Positions 33,696 through 42,838 of a stretch of 55,194 nt of DNA are shown here, one piece after another (the stretch's first letter is position 1; each line of letters opens with the position of its first letter). Location of the stretch: the NCBI GenBank assembly GCA_015060205.1, contig SUYY01000008.1, forward strand, positions 1 to 55,194. Reading direction: 5' to 3'. A program made the translations under genes and the position numbers. The stretch comes from Bacteroidales bacterium. Lineage in GTDB: Bacteria > Bacteroidota > Bacteroidia > Bacteroidales > UBA932. The notes beneath the pieces were generated by a model. The model did not search any database. It had not been told where the DNA came from and saw only the letters and a list, made by a program, of their open reading frames with translations.

Positions 33696-36080
33696 TTATT
33701 CGCCGTAACCGTATCCGTAACCGAATCTTCCCCTGCTGCCGTAACCATATTTCTTGAACTGCATGTCCACACCGTTGAGTATCAGGGCCATATGGTTATA
33801 TCTTCCGGACTTGTAAAGGGCCTCAACCTGAGGGAGCACCTTCTTGTCCAGGAGGTCTGCCCTGAGGACAAATATCGAAAGGTCTGCCACTGCCGTGATG
33901 ATGCTTGCATCAGCCACGATGTCTATAGGAGGACAATCCAGGAATATATAATCATATTCCTTACGGAGTTCCGCTATCATCGAAGCGAACTCAGGTACAA
34001 GAAGAAGTTCTGTAGGGTTCGGCGGCATAGAACCGACAGGAAGCACGCTCAGATTTGAAGTAATCTGCAGTATATCCTTGTGATAGTCAGCACATTTACC
34101 GTTAAGATATGACGCCACCCCGTTCTTTGAATCTGCAAGACATTTACTGAGGGAGGCCTTGCGCAGGTCGAGGTCAATCATCAGAACCTTCGCTCCCTTC
34201 AATGCCATACTTGCGCTGATGTTCATCAGGGTGAATGTCTTTCCTGCATCAGGATTGAACGATGTGAACATTATCACCTGCGAGCCTGAGTCCTTGCCTA
34301 TCATAAGGTCGATGTTGGTTCTGAACACCCTGAAGGCCTCGTTCATCATGTTTCTCTTTCCATGCTCCACGATGATGCGGCTGCTGTTCTTTGCAGAATG
34401 TATATGCTTACCGAAGAGCGTCTTCTTGCTAATATTCTCGTCCTGAGGAATTTCCGCAAGGAAAGGGACAGAGAGTTTGTCGAGGTCGGATTTGGTCTTG
34501 ATGGTTGTGTCAAGCATCTTGGTAAGGAAGAAGAATGCGAACGGAATACCCATACCGAGAACAATTGCAGCGAAGAGGACCATCAGTTTGTTTGGCGATA
34601 CCGGCTCTGACGGTCCGTTTGGCTTCATGATCATACGGGTGTTGCCCACATTGATGAGTGAAGCGAGTTCGTTTTCCTCGCGTTTCTCAAGAAGATATAC
34701 GTACAGGTCCTGAGTGATCTTCTGCTGACGCTGAAGTGACATCAGTTGAAGTTCCTGACCTGAACTTGAAGACATCCGGGACAGGATCTGCTTCTCCTGA
34801 CTGTCGAGTTTGCCTTTCTGAAGTTCCAGAGAGGTGATGAGATTGTTCACAGACCCGAGAATTGCCGTACGGATGGATGCGAGAGAGGCATTCATGTCGG
34901 CGATAAGAGGGTTGTTTGCACCGCTTCCTGTCTTGAGACGGTCTCTCTGGAGGAGTATCTCGTTATATTCCTTGATCTGGAGTTCCACAGAATTGCTGGT
35001 GAGTCCGAGATTGGAAGGAATAAGTTCTTCAGCCTTGGCAGGATCGCTCAGGTATTCCTTTATGAATGAGGCGATTGAGAGTTGGTTGTTGACCTCGAAC
35101 GCCTTTGTAGCATAATATGTAGACTCCTCGATATAAGACTGAGCGGTTGCCTTTATGTCGGTGAGGTTGTTGTCTGCCTTGTATTTCCTGAGGGACTGTT
35201 CAACAGTAGAGAGGTCTCTTTCGATGATGATGAGCCTTTCGTTGATGAACTCTGCCGTATTGATGGCCGAACGGTTCTTGTTGGCGATCCACACTTCGTT
35301 ATATACATCCACAAGCGACGAAAGCACTGCAGATGACCTTGCAGGGAAACGGTCGTTCAGGGATATGACGATCACTGAAGACTCCTTGCCTGAAAGCGAG
35401 ATGTTGAGCCTCTGGCTATATCCCTTTGCCACAGCCATGCTGTTTGCCCAGGACATGACGATATCATTGGTGAAATCCTCCAGATATTCCTCCTGAGGAT
35501 ATATCACAAGCGCTCCTACAGGTGTGACGAGGGTATCTCCGAAACTTCCGGTCACCGTCTCCTTGATCTTGTCACCGCGAAGCGTGAAGTCGTGGAGGGA
35601 GATCCTGCCGTCCTGAAGCCTCGAAACCACGCAGTTGAATCCTGTCTGAGGGTTCGACCCGGCCAGATGCATCTTCACAGGAGAGTTCTGATAGAGTTCC
35701 ACATCTCTCAGGAACTGCTTCTCCACATATCTTGTCTGAAGGTCGAGCCTTTCCACCACTGTCTGCATCAGGTCAGGTGAAGCGAATGCCTCGATTTCGT
35801 TTTCCACACTGTTGAAACTGCGGAGCCTCATGGCGCCTGCAGAGACCACTCCGAGATTTCTCATCGCCGCATCCTGCTCGCTCTCGTCGACCATCACCTT
35901 CACTGTACGCACATATGTGTCAGGCGTGCGGTAGAGATAGAACCCCGCCGCAACAAGGCACAGAGCCACACATGCCACATACCACCATTTATGACCCCAT
36001 ATCATATCCCAGAGGTCCAGAAGGTTGAAGGTTGATTCTTCTTCGTTGTTCACGAATGAGTTGTTGTTGATTTCAGTCAT
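33696..36080 (-). CDS. Wzc-type polysaccharide co-polymerase / tyrosine autokinase
   Basis: A 794-residue inner-membrane protein. TM1 lies near residues 33-50 (WWYVACVALCLVAAGFYLY), then a long periplasmic Wzz domain with coiled coil, TM2 near 515-535 (LMVLFAAIVLGMGIPFAFFF), and a cytoplasmic BY-kinase domain. The Walker A is NPDAGKTF (about residue 612), the A' block is VLMIDLDLRKASLS, and the Walker B is YIFLDCPP. The tail is Gly/Tyr-rich (KYGYGSRG to YGYGYGE) and is the expected autophosphorylation cluster. The YwqE phosphatase follows and Wza precedes, the standard export trio. Confidence 0.92.
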   Translation of the reverse strand: MTEINNNSFVNNEEESTFNLLDLWDMIWGHKWWYVACVALCLVAAGFYLYRTPDTYVRTVKVMVDESEQDAAMRNLGVVSAGAMRLRSFNSVENEIEAFASPDLMQTVVERLDLQTRYVEKQFLRDVELYQNSPVKMHLAGSNPQTGFNCVVSRLQDGRISLHDFTLRGDKIKETVTGSFGDTLVTPVGALVIYPQEEYLEDFTNDIVMSWANSMAVAKGYSQRLNISLSGKESSVIVISLNDRFPARSSAVLSSLVDVYNEVWIANKNRSAINTAEFINERLIIIERDLSTVEQSLRKYKADNNLTDIKATAQSYIEESTYYATKAFEVNNQLSIASFIKEYLSDPAKAEELIPSNLGLTSNSVELQIKEYNEILLQRDRLKTGSGANNPLIADMNASLASIRTAILGSVNNLITSLELQKGKLDSQEKQILSRMSSSSGQELQLMSLQRQQKITQDLYVYLLEKREENELASLINVGNTRMIMKPNGPSEPVSPNKLMVLFAAIVLGMGIPFAFFFLTKMLDTTIKTKSDLDKLSVPFLAEIPQDENISKKTLFGKHIHSAKNSSRIIVEHGKRNMMNEAFRVFRTNIDLMIGKDSGSQVIMFTSFNPDAGKTFTLMNISASMALKGAKVLMIDLDLRKASLSKCLADSKNGVASYLNGKCADYHKDILQITSNLSVLPVGSMPPNPTELLLVPEFASMIAELRKEYDYIFLDCPPIDIVADASIITAVADLSIFVLRADLLDKKVLPQVEALYKSGRYNHMALILNGVDMQFKKYGYGSRGRFGYGYGYGE

Positions 36081-36143
36081 ATCGGTTACCGGTAGGTAAA
36101 TATTAATACTATCTTTTTTCAGAATACCCTGACCTTTTGATCA

Positions 36144-36950
36144 TCAAAGTACATTTATAAGAATACTTATGAGCGACAGCAGCACAGAAGCCGATGACAC
36201 GGCAATGCTTGTGAGTCTGAGTCCCTTGTCGTCAATGGTCGACTGTCTTGCCTTCTCCACATTAGGTTCGACATATATGACATCGTTCTGCTGAAGGTAA
36301 TACGCAGGAGACTTGAACAGGTCCACATCCATAAGATTGATCTGGTATATAACCCTCTGACCATCCCGTTCCCTGATGACGGAGACATTGTCACGACGTC
36401 CGAAGATGGTAAGGTCGCGGGCAAGGGCAAGAGCCTGAAGGACAGTGACCTTGTCACCCTCAATAGTGAATGTGCCCGGAGATGTCACCTCACCGAGGAC
36501 AGAGACCTTGAAATTGAGGAACTCCACAGTCACCACCGCATCCGAAAGATAACCCTCACTGATAAGACGCTTCTTTACCATTTCCGATAGTTCCCATCTT
36601 GTAAGTCCTGCAACCTTGAGTTCACCCAGGACCGGAAAATCTATGGTTCCGTCATTATCCACGATATAGCCCATCAGACGCTGACTATATCCTCCGATCT
36701 CTGCCACTTCCGAACCCGCCTGGTAACTTATCACAGGAAGGTTGAACATTGCAGCCAGTTCGGGATTCTTGCTGGAGACCACGATGGAAAGCATATCCTT
36801 CGGCTGGATGACGATTCCGCCATGCTTGTCTATCTTTTCAGGCTGGTCCACCACCTTGTTCTGGAAATATGCGATATCCTTGACTGTCGAACAGGACGAC
36901 GCCACGAGGATAGCGACAAGCACACAAATCAAAGAAAAAGTCTTATTCAT
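36144..36950 (-). CDS. Wza-type polysaccharide export lipoprotein
   Basis: 268 residues. A signal peptide with lipobox (LVASSC, Cys20) is followed by the polysaccharide-export (poly_export) domain starting near DIAYFQNK, containing IQPKDMLSIVVSS and the SLBB-type segment VSVLGEVTSPGTFTI. A C-terminal hydrophobic helix (AVSSASVLLSLISILINVL) would span the outer membrane as in Wza. It forms the outer-membrane channel for the capsule polymer with Wzc. It lies between the WecA-like gene (six bases) and wzc (63 bases). Confidence 0.92.
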   Translation of the reverse strand: MNKTFSLICVLVAILVASSCSTVKDIAYFQNKVVDQPEKIDKHGGIVIQPKDMLSIVVSSKNPELAAMFNLPVISYQAGSEVAEIGGYSQRLMGYIVDNDGTIDFPVLGELKVAGLTRWELSEMVKKRLISEGYLSDAVVTVEFLNFKVSVLGEVTSPGTFTIEGDKVTVLQALALARDLTIFGRRDNVSVIRERDGQRVIYQINLMDVDLFKSPAYYLQQNDVIYVEPNVEKARQSTIDDKGLRLTSIAVSSASVLLSLISILINVL

Positions 36951-36956
36951 ATCAAT

Positions 36957-38111
36957 TTACCAAGTTATCAGATCTGTATTTATAGTGACGATTCCGGGTC
37001 TTTCATATCGTTTAATGATCATCTTGGACATCACGGCATTATAGACACACCATATGATAAGGTCGATCAGAACGATAAGATTTATATTCAGGCCGAAATG
37101 GCACAGTGTCATATTCATTGCGAAGAAAAGCGCTGCAATCAGGAATATCATCCACCTCGCCTGCCTCATCGACAATCCTATGGCAAGGAACTTATGGTGG
37201 ATATGGGTCTTGTCCGGAAGGAACGGGTTCCTAGTCCTTCTGATCCTTTTCATGAAGACCCTGAGCACGTCGAATACGGGAAGCATAAGCACGGAATATG
37301 CGCACACGAGATAAATCTCTGACGCCCCCGCGTCTTCTGACGGCACAATCATGGTTGTCTTTATAGCGAAGAATGCCAGCAGATAACCCATGAAAAGAGA
37401 GCCGGTGTCACCGAGGAATATCTTGTTGTTCCTTTCAGCCTTTCCGAACACATTGTAGCAATAGAACGGAATCAGACATCCAAGTGCCGCAAACGCAATG
37501 ATGGTAAAACGCTGGAAACCGTTTACGAGAAAAACTGCTGTGAACACGGATATGCCGATGATGCACAATCCCGAAGCCAGTCCGTCGATTCCGTCGATAA
37601 GGTTTATGCTGTTCACTATGAGCATGACCACAAGAACAGTGAAAGGTATTCCGATCCACATCGGAATCTCATGTATTCCCAGGAATCCGTGGAAATTGCC
37701 GATCCATACCCCTGAGACACACATCATTATTGAAGCAAGGGCCTGAGTGATGAACTTATGCCTGTATCTGACCCCGGCAATATCGTCTGCCACACCTGTA
37801 ACGTACATTATCACCGCACCTATTCCGGCCACGAGGATCTGCCTCATCGGAAGAAAGAATTCCGAATCGACGACACTGTAGGAAATGGAGGAATCAATGG
37901 AAAAGACCACAAATACCGCTATCATCATTGCCGGAAGGAAGGCCACACCACCCAGTCTGGGCACCTTTCCGACGTGGATATGTCTCTCGTCCGGAAGGTC
38001 GAACAGACCCTTCTTCACCGCAACACGGACAATACTGGGAAGCAGGAAAGAGACAACTCCCCCGCTGATCAGCAGTGTCAATAATATGGTCAAGACAAAT
38101 TCCAAAGTCAT
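36957..38111 (-). CDS. WecA-like undecaprenyl-phosphate sugar-1-phosphate transferase
   Basis: About 384 residues from the ATG at 38111 (MTLEFVLTILL); the ATG at 38159 adds a polar stretch and is not favoured. It is a multi-pass protein (about eleven segments) of the MraY/WecA family. It has GLFDLPDERHIHVGKVPRLG near residue 40, the catalytic Asp region GVADDIAGVRY, NSINLIDGIDGLASGL and FLGDTGSLFMGY, and the HIHHKF loop. It would load GlcNAc-1-P or a related sugar on the lipid carrier and so start the repeat unit. A -7 box (TAACTTTG, 38168-38175, minus) lies 57 bases upstream, making it the first gene of the capsule operon. Confidence 0.9.
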   Translation of the reverse strand: MTLEFVLTILLTLLISGGVVSFLLPSIVRVAVKKGLFDLPDERHIHVGKVPRLGGVAFLPAMMIAVFVVFSIDSSISYSVVDSEFFLPMRQILVAGIGAVIMYVTGVADDIAGVRYRHKFITQALASIMMCVSGVWIGNFHGFLGIHEIPMWIGIPFTVLVVMLIVNSINLIDGIDGLASGLCIIGISVFTAVFLVNGFQRFTIIAFAALGCLIPFYCYNVFGKAERNNKIFLGDTGSLFMGYLLAFFAIKTTMIVPSEDAGASEIYLVCAYSVLMLPVFDVLRVFMKRIRRTRNPFLPDKTHIHHKFLAIGLSMRQARWMIFLIAALFFAMNMTLCHFGLNINLIVLIDLIIWCVYNAVMSKMIIKRYERPGIVTINTDLITW

Positions 38112-38167
38112 AGTACAGTCATCATTCAAATCTGAACTAGAAACGGCACATTCCGGCACAATTCAGA

Positions 38168-38175
38168 CAAAGTTA
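38168..38175 (-). promoter_or_regulatory. -7 box of the capsule operon
   Basis: TAACTTTG on the minus strand fits TAnnTTTG; no TTTG is found 19-21 bases further up, so the -33 part is weak. It lies between the BACON-operon terminator and the WecA-like gene, giving a leader of about 50 bases. I see no inverted repeats around it that would make it invertible. Confidence 0.45.
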
Positions 38176-38229
38176 GTCATATTTTCCAATAAACCATAAC
38201 TAAAACCATGCAAGAGCGGAGAAGATACG

Positions 38230-38264
38230 AAAAAAGGCACTGAAAAGCCGTGCCTTTCAGTGCC
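38230..38264 (-). terminator. intrinsic terminator of the SusCD/protease operon
   Basis: GGCACTGAAA (38236-38245) pairs perfectly with TTTCAGTGCC (38255-38264), and the minus strand continues into six T. It sits 23 bases after the BACON gene stop and separates that operon from the capsule operon. Confidence 0.9.
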
Positions 38265-38286
38265 ATGATATATCGTTGAGCAAAAA

Positions 38287-40320
38287 TTACTCGACTATAT
38301 TGAGATTTGCTGCATTCTTTGTATAATCTCGTGCATAATACATTGTCGCAGCATGAGAACCGGTGAACTTGCATTTCACATCACCTTCAGATGCTTCGAT
38401 ATCATATTTGATCACTCCGTTCTCCAAAGTGACAGAACCTCCGGTGATAGGAAGTTTCGTTCCTGTATAGCCGTTCTGAACATAGCAATATGATGCGGCT
38501 CCCAACTTGACAGGAACAAGAGACTTCTCGCCAGCCTTAGGAGTCTTTGAGAAAGTATAAGTACCTTCCTCAATAGGATTTGCACAGTATCTGTTGTTGA
38601 AGTTCTTTTCATATGTATAAGAAGCAGCCTGATTAAGAGTGAGATACAGATTGTAGATACCATTCACACTGTTGAATCCTACCACAAATGTAGCACCGCC
38701 TGTCTCCCATCTGTCACCGAAATACAGAGCGACGTATTGAGAAGACATTACGGAACTGAACTCTGTATCCACATCAGGTACAGGCTGAGTTGTATTGGAA
38801 ACTACCGGAGTCACATACACATCCTTGAACTCTGCAGCATAAGTGAACTCAGGCACCACTGTTACCTGATTATATTCATCATCATACTCCCAAGTCTTAG
38901 CCTTCAGGTCAAGTTTGAAATCATAAGTTCCGTCAGCATTCTTGATAACCTCAATCTTAGAACCTTCAAGATATTCAACTGTAGCACCGGTTTCGTCCGA
39001 TCCATAGAAATAAGTCATATCTCCAGGCTGTGCCATCAGGTTACCGTTCGCGTATTTAGATTCCGGATTGTCCTCTGGCTGGGCATAAGTGTATGTACCT
39101 GCAGGAAGACCATCCTCTGCTGTACTTGTAGACGAGGCATACAATGAAACAGAGAAATAGGTCATATAGACATCAGATGCAGGATTCTTCTGATTGATAT
39201 AGAAAGTCACAGACCATCTGTTTGACTTGGTAGAGAAATATGTCTCATACTGACCGTCCATTGATGCAGTTACATTTGCACCGAATGAATCATCAGCGAT
39301 CTGAGCAATTGCACCTACATATCTGTAACGATAGATATTGCCGGCATCATCGTACAGACCTGCGATGATGGTATATGTTCCATCCTCTGACTTGGCCACA
39401 GACACTGTTCCGTCAATGATAACCTTCTGCTCACCACCGGCTGTAATAGATGTGTAATACTTGACACTTCCGTCAAGTGCAGCGATCGTGAAGGTCTTGC
39501 CGGGATGCTTTCCTGATGCATCTACGACATAGTTGCCGGCAGGAACTGCATCCAGTGGAGACTCCGGTGTCTCAGCATTGAGTGACAATGTCATTGCCTC
39601 TCCGCTTTCGCTTGTGAAACTCAGATAATACTCGGCGAAATCGGTATATGTCCAAGAATCTGAATCATAGATGAATTGTCTGTTAGCGAGGTACTTTGCA
39701 GAAGCCTCAGTCATGTCGATGTAACCGTACTGGTTGATTCTGATGTTCTGAGCATAATCTCCGGCCTTTACTGTCACGAGTCCGCTTCTGTCCTTGCCGG
39801 GATTGGCAGCGACTTCAAATGTTACCACCTCAGCAACAGGTGCTGCCTTTGCAGCAGGAACATATTTAATCCATGACTTGGCATCCTCACTGACAGTTAC
39901 CTCATATTCCATATTGGTATTGACTGCATATGTGACGGTGTGCGCTGCATCATCGAAGTCATAAACCAGTTCTGAACCGAACTCAGTCGCAAATCCCTGT
40001 TTCAGGGTGATCTCGGTAAACTTGTCACCGGCACTGATTGTAACGACAGCAGTACGGGTCTCGTAAGTCTCGTTCTTTTGAACTGTCATGGTAACGACTA
40101 CATCACCTGCAGAACCTGAAGTCTCGTCGAAAGTGACCCAATCCTGGTCAGATTCGATAGTCCACGCTGTATTAGCCTTGAATTCGAGTTCTTTTACAAC
40201 TCCCTCATAAGGAACCTTGATTTCTGACGAACCCATGGTCAGAACATCCATTTCCTCCTGTGTGCAGGCCAGCGCCATGAGTGCGGCTACTGCTGCAACA
40301 AAAAATTTAAATGTTTTCAT
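38287..40320 (-). CDS. BACON-domain lipoprotein
   Basis: About 677 residues from the ATG at 40320, which opens a lipoprotein signal (MKTFKFFVAAVAALMALAC, Cys19). The frame open to 40380 adds an unlikely tail-overlapping start. Two BACON-type beta-sandwich domains follow (about residues 30-120 and 120-215), with TAWTIESDQDWVTFDETSGS and the TVQKNETYETRTAVVTI strand typical of the family. The rest, rich in Tyr, Thr and Gly, repeats a block like NGTYNLYL/YFGDRW and is of unknown fold. Surface-exposed lipoproteins of this type bind glycans or proteins. It is the last gene of the operon, 31 bases after the pseudoprotease gene. Confidence 0.85.
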   Translation of the reverse strand: MKTFKFFVAAVAALMALACTQEEMDVLTMGSSEIKVPYEGVVKELEFKANTAWTIESDQDWVTFDETSGSAGDVVVTMTVQKNETYETRTAVVTISAGDKFTEITLKQGFATEFGSELVYDFDDAAHTVTYAVNTNMEYEVTVSEDAKSWIKYVPAAKAAPVAEVVTFEVAANPGKDRSGLVTVKAGDYAQNIRINQYGYIDMTEASAKYLANRQFIYDSDSWTYTDFAEYYLSFTSESGEAMTLSLNAETPESPLDAVPAGNYVVDASGKHPGKTFTIAALDGSVKYYTSITAGGEQKVIIDGTVSVAKSEDGTYTIIAGLYDDAGNIYRYRYVGAIAQIADDSFGANVTASMDGQYETYFSTKSNRWSVTFYINQKNPASDVYMTYFSVSLYASSTSTAEDGLPAGTYTYAQPEDNPESKYANGNLMAQPGDMTYFYGSDETGATVEYLEGSKIEVIKNADGTYDFKLDLKAKTWEYDDEYNQVTVVPEFTYAAEFKDVYVTPVVSNTTQPVPDVDTEFSSVMSSQYVALYFGDRWETGGATFVVGFNSVNGIYNLYLTLNQAASYTYEKNFNNRYCANPIEEGTYTFSKTPKAGEKSLVPVKLGAASYCYVQNGYTGTKLPITGGSVTLENGVIKYDIEASEGDVKCKFTGSHAATMYYARDYTKNAANLNIVE

Positions 40321-40351
40321 AAGTATAATTGTTAATATGTATTTTGAGTAA

Positions 40352-42823
40352 TCATATTCCCATTGCCGCCTCTGCGACACTGATTATATAGTCTATCTTC
40401 TTCCGGTCGAAATCACTCCTGAACGCAGAGCGGGCCTGCTTGAGGAGTTTGTGGGCGCGACGCATATATATCCATGAGAAGTTCTCAAGGTCTGTGACGC
40501 AGTCCACCGGAACACCGCTGACAGAAATCCTGAAATTCTCCGACACATTCAGACTGTTACGGGAATCGTGTCCGGTTATGCCGTCCTTGTAATTCTGCTT
40601 CATCAGAGGCGAAAGTTGCAGGAACATCGCCAGATAATTGGTGACAACCGCTTCTCCTCCAGGGGTGAACTTTCCTTTGAGAATATCCCTGAAGATGATC
40701 TTCTCCAGGTCATTGAGGTATTCTTCCACAGTATATGTGCTTCCACCCTCGACATTGGACATGGCTACATGCATAAGACGCATATACGCGTCCGACATGT
40801 TAAAGAGGTTCATATTGGTGAATCTCGTCATGTCCCTGTTTGCTCCAGGCATTTGAATCAGTTCCTTGTTCTGCTCCATCCACTGAAGGTCTGAGAAGGT
40901 ATCAAATAACAGATTGAGACATTTCTTCTGTACAGCCTCCGGAACGGGTTCGAATTTCGGCTTACCCTCCGTGATGTCGTTAGCATACATTCCACCGATA
41001 TACGGAGTCAGACGGAAGGCTGTCGTGTTCACTCCAAGCCAGAGCCAGTCTATGAACAAGTCGGTATATGTCTGAGGAATCGAGTCATCCTTCAGCCATC
41101 CGGAGGCATTCGCTGCCACAAATTTCAAATGAGACATAGATGCCTCATAGTTGGCGAACGGATCATTTCCAAGTGCCTCCTTAGCCAGACGAGGGTCGGA
41201 TACCCTTCCTTTCACACTCGGCGCATAGAAATATGCCGGATCCCCCTTACGGCTTTCCACCAGGGCATCAAGCGCTTCCTTGGAACCGTCGGTACCATAG
41301 AGCCACTCGATTGCATACTCATCGTACGGTCCGACTCTGTCAACTATTGTCACAAGCCCTCTTTCCTTGTCTCCAGGTTTGGCAAACACATTGAAGAGGA
41401 CATCATCTGTGACTGAACCGGTTATACCGTTAGCCTGCGTAAAGGCTGGGTCAGAGAGTTGTCCGGGAGAGAAGGCGGCGCTTCCAGCCATATTGCGGTC
41501 GAGACCCAGACAGCGTCCGAAGAGTCCCATCACCTTTGCGGCAAGGACTTCACACACGGCCTCATCACAGATATAATACTCCTGGTAGCGAGGATCCACA
41601 TCACTGATGGTATAAACTCCTGCCCTACGCACTCCTGTGACGAAATCGCCTGGCACAAGCATCCTTACGCTCATGATCTCACCGGTAGTGGAATCGGTCA
41701 AGATATTGGCAGAGAGATTCATTCCAGCCCCTCCTGCATAAGTCACAAGGCTCACAAACGGATTGTCCACTCGGAAAGACTTGTCACCTGACGGATAAGG
41801 GAGGACCTTGATTACATCCTTCAGCCCGGCCTTTTCAAAAGCCGGATTCCAAGCCTCAAGACCTTTCCTGACAGCGGCCATCCAGGATTCTCCGAGAAGT
41901 GTGTCCACATATATTGTAATTCCCTCTCCATCAGAGAGATCCCATCTTGAAGCCACGCGTTTCCTCTCTATTGCTCCAGTGGATTTATAGACCATTCTGG
42001 TAACCTTGCGGACACCTACCCTGTCATTGACTTCCCTTATTGGAAGATCCTTCTCCGGCATGAGCGTCAGGGACGAGAGAATCTGCGTAGTGAGAGTCGG
42101 CGTCTCTGTAGAACGGAATCCGAAGCCCGGTATATAAAGAGCCAACTCGAATGTAGCCTGCTTTCTGACGCCAACGGTACTGCCAAAGCAGTCCACTCCT
42201 ATCATATTGGAAAATTCCTTCTTGAAAGAGCCTTTCTCAATCTTGAGATTGCCATAATCGAGTCCGGCAAAGGACACGACCCCTTTCTTTGACATATCGA
42301 AAAGGGCATTGACCTTCACGACATAGGCTGTGGAATCTGCATTCCTGTACTTTATAGGGAACACATGGAGGGTCTGTTGTGCCAGAGAAGACTCCAGGGC
42401 CTTTCTGATACCGGCATCCTCCACCAGGAACTTGTCTGCGGGAGTCTGGAAAAGGATCAGGGAGTCAGTCTTTGCTATCTGATAGATGGTATTGTCCGAC
42501 ACCTCCATTCCGGCAGACATTTCCAATGAGGCACTGCTCTCGAGGATGCTGCTCTGGATGAGTTTCCTGCCTATAAGGGAATCAGGAATCTCAAACCACA
42601 CATCCTCTCCGTTCCTGTATATCTTGAGGAAGCCTTCGGCTGTTTCAGTTCCCTTCTTTGAAATGAATTTCTCATATGGCGTCTTCTTCTTGGCAGGTGC
42701 TGGAGCCTCTGTCTCGGCCTTCTTTCCCTTTCTTGCCTTCTTCTTGGCAGACATATCCTGCGGCAGGGTCAGCAATACAACTGCCACGAGAATACATGAA
42801 AGTATATTATACATTCTTTTCAT
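40352..42823 (-). CDS. DUF5117/DUF5118 metalloprotease paralogue lacking the zinc site (pseudoprotease)
   Basis: An 823-residue exported protein homologous along its length to the next gene upstream. The signal peptide and Lys/Ala-rich linker (MSAKKKARKGKKAE) match, as do PYEKF, the FGFRSTETPTL region and SDPAFTQANGITGSV. Where the paralogue has HEIGHCLGFMH, this protein has GLFGRCLGLDR near residues 435-445. All three zinc His residues and the catalytic Glu are replaced while C, L and G between them are kept. The frame is long and undamaged, so it is under selection as a non-catalytic protein. It lies 15 bases after the active protease gene. Confidence 0.88.
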   Translation of the reverse strand: MKRMYNILSCILVAVVLLTLPQDMSAKKKARKGKKAETEAPAPAKKKTPYEKFISKKGTETAEGFLKIYRNGEDVWFEIPDSLIGRKLIQSSILESSASLEMSAGMEVSDNTIYQIAKTDSLILFQTPADKFLVEDAGIRKALESSLAQQTLHVFPIKYRNADSTAYVVKVNALFDMSKKGVVSFAGLDYGNLKIEKGSFKKEFSNMIGVDCFGSTVGVRKQATFELALYIPGFGFRSTETPTLTTQILSSLTLMPEKDLPIREVNDRVGVRKVTRMVYKSTGAIERKRVASRWDLSDGEGITIYVDTLLGESWMAAVRKGLEAWNPAFEKAGLKDVIKVLPYPSGDKSFRVDNPFVSLVTYAGGAGMNLSANILTDSTTGEIMSVRMLVPGDFVTGVRRAGVYTISDVDPRYQEYYICDEAVCEVLAAKVMGLFGRCLGLDRNMAGSAAFSPGQLSDPAFTQANGITGSVTDDVLFNVFAKPGDKERGLVTIVDRVGPYDEYAIEWLYGTDGSKEALDALVESRKGDPAYFYAPSVKGRVSDPRLAKEALGNDPFANYEASMSHLKFVAANASGWLKDDSIPQTYTDLFIDWLWLGVNTTAFRLTPYIGGMYANDITEGKPKFEPVPEAVQKKCLNLLFDTFSDLQWMEQNKELIQMPGANRDMTRFTNMNLFNMSDAYMRLMHVAMSNVEGGSTYTVEEYLNDLEKIIFRDILKGKFTPGGEAVVTNYLAMFLQLSPLMKQNYKDGITGHDSRNSLNVSENFRISVSGVPVDCVTDLENFSWIYMRRAHKLLKQARSAFRSDFDRKKIDYIISVAEAAMGI

Positions 42824-42838
42824 ATCCTTGACAGTTTA

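Noticed and set aside
38112..38230. Invertible capsule promoter as in Bacteroides fragilis
   Set aside because: No inverted repeats flank the -7 box and no tyrosine or serine recombinase gene lies nearby.
38287..40380. Start of the BACON gene at 40380
   Set aside because: This overlaps the end of the pseudoprotease gene and puts polar residues before the lipoprotein signal; ATG 40320 opens the signal directly.
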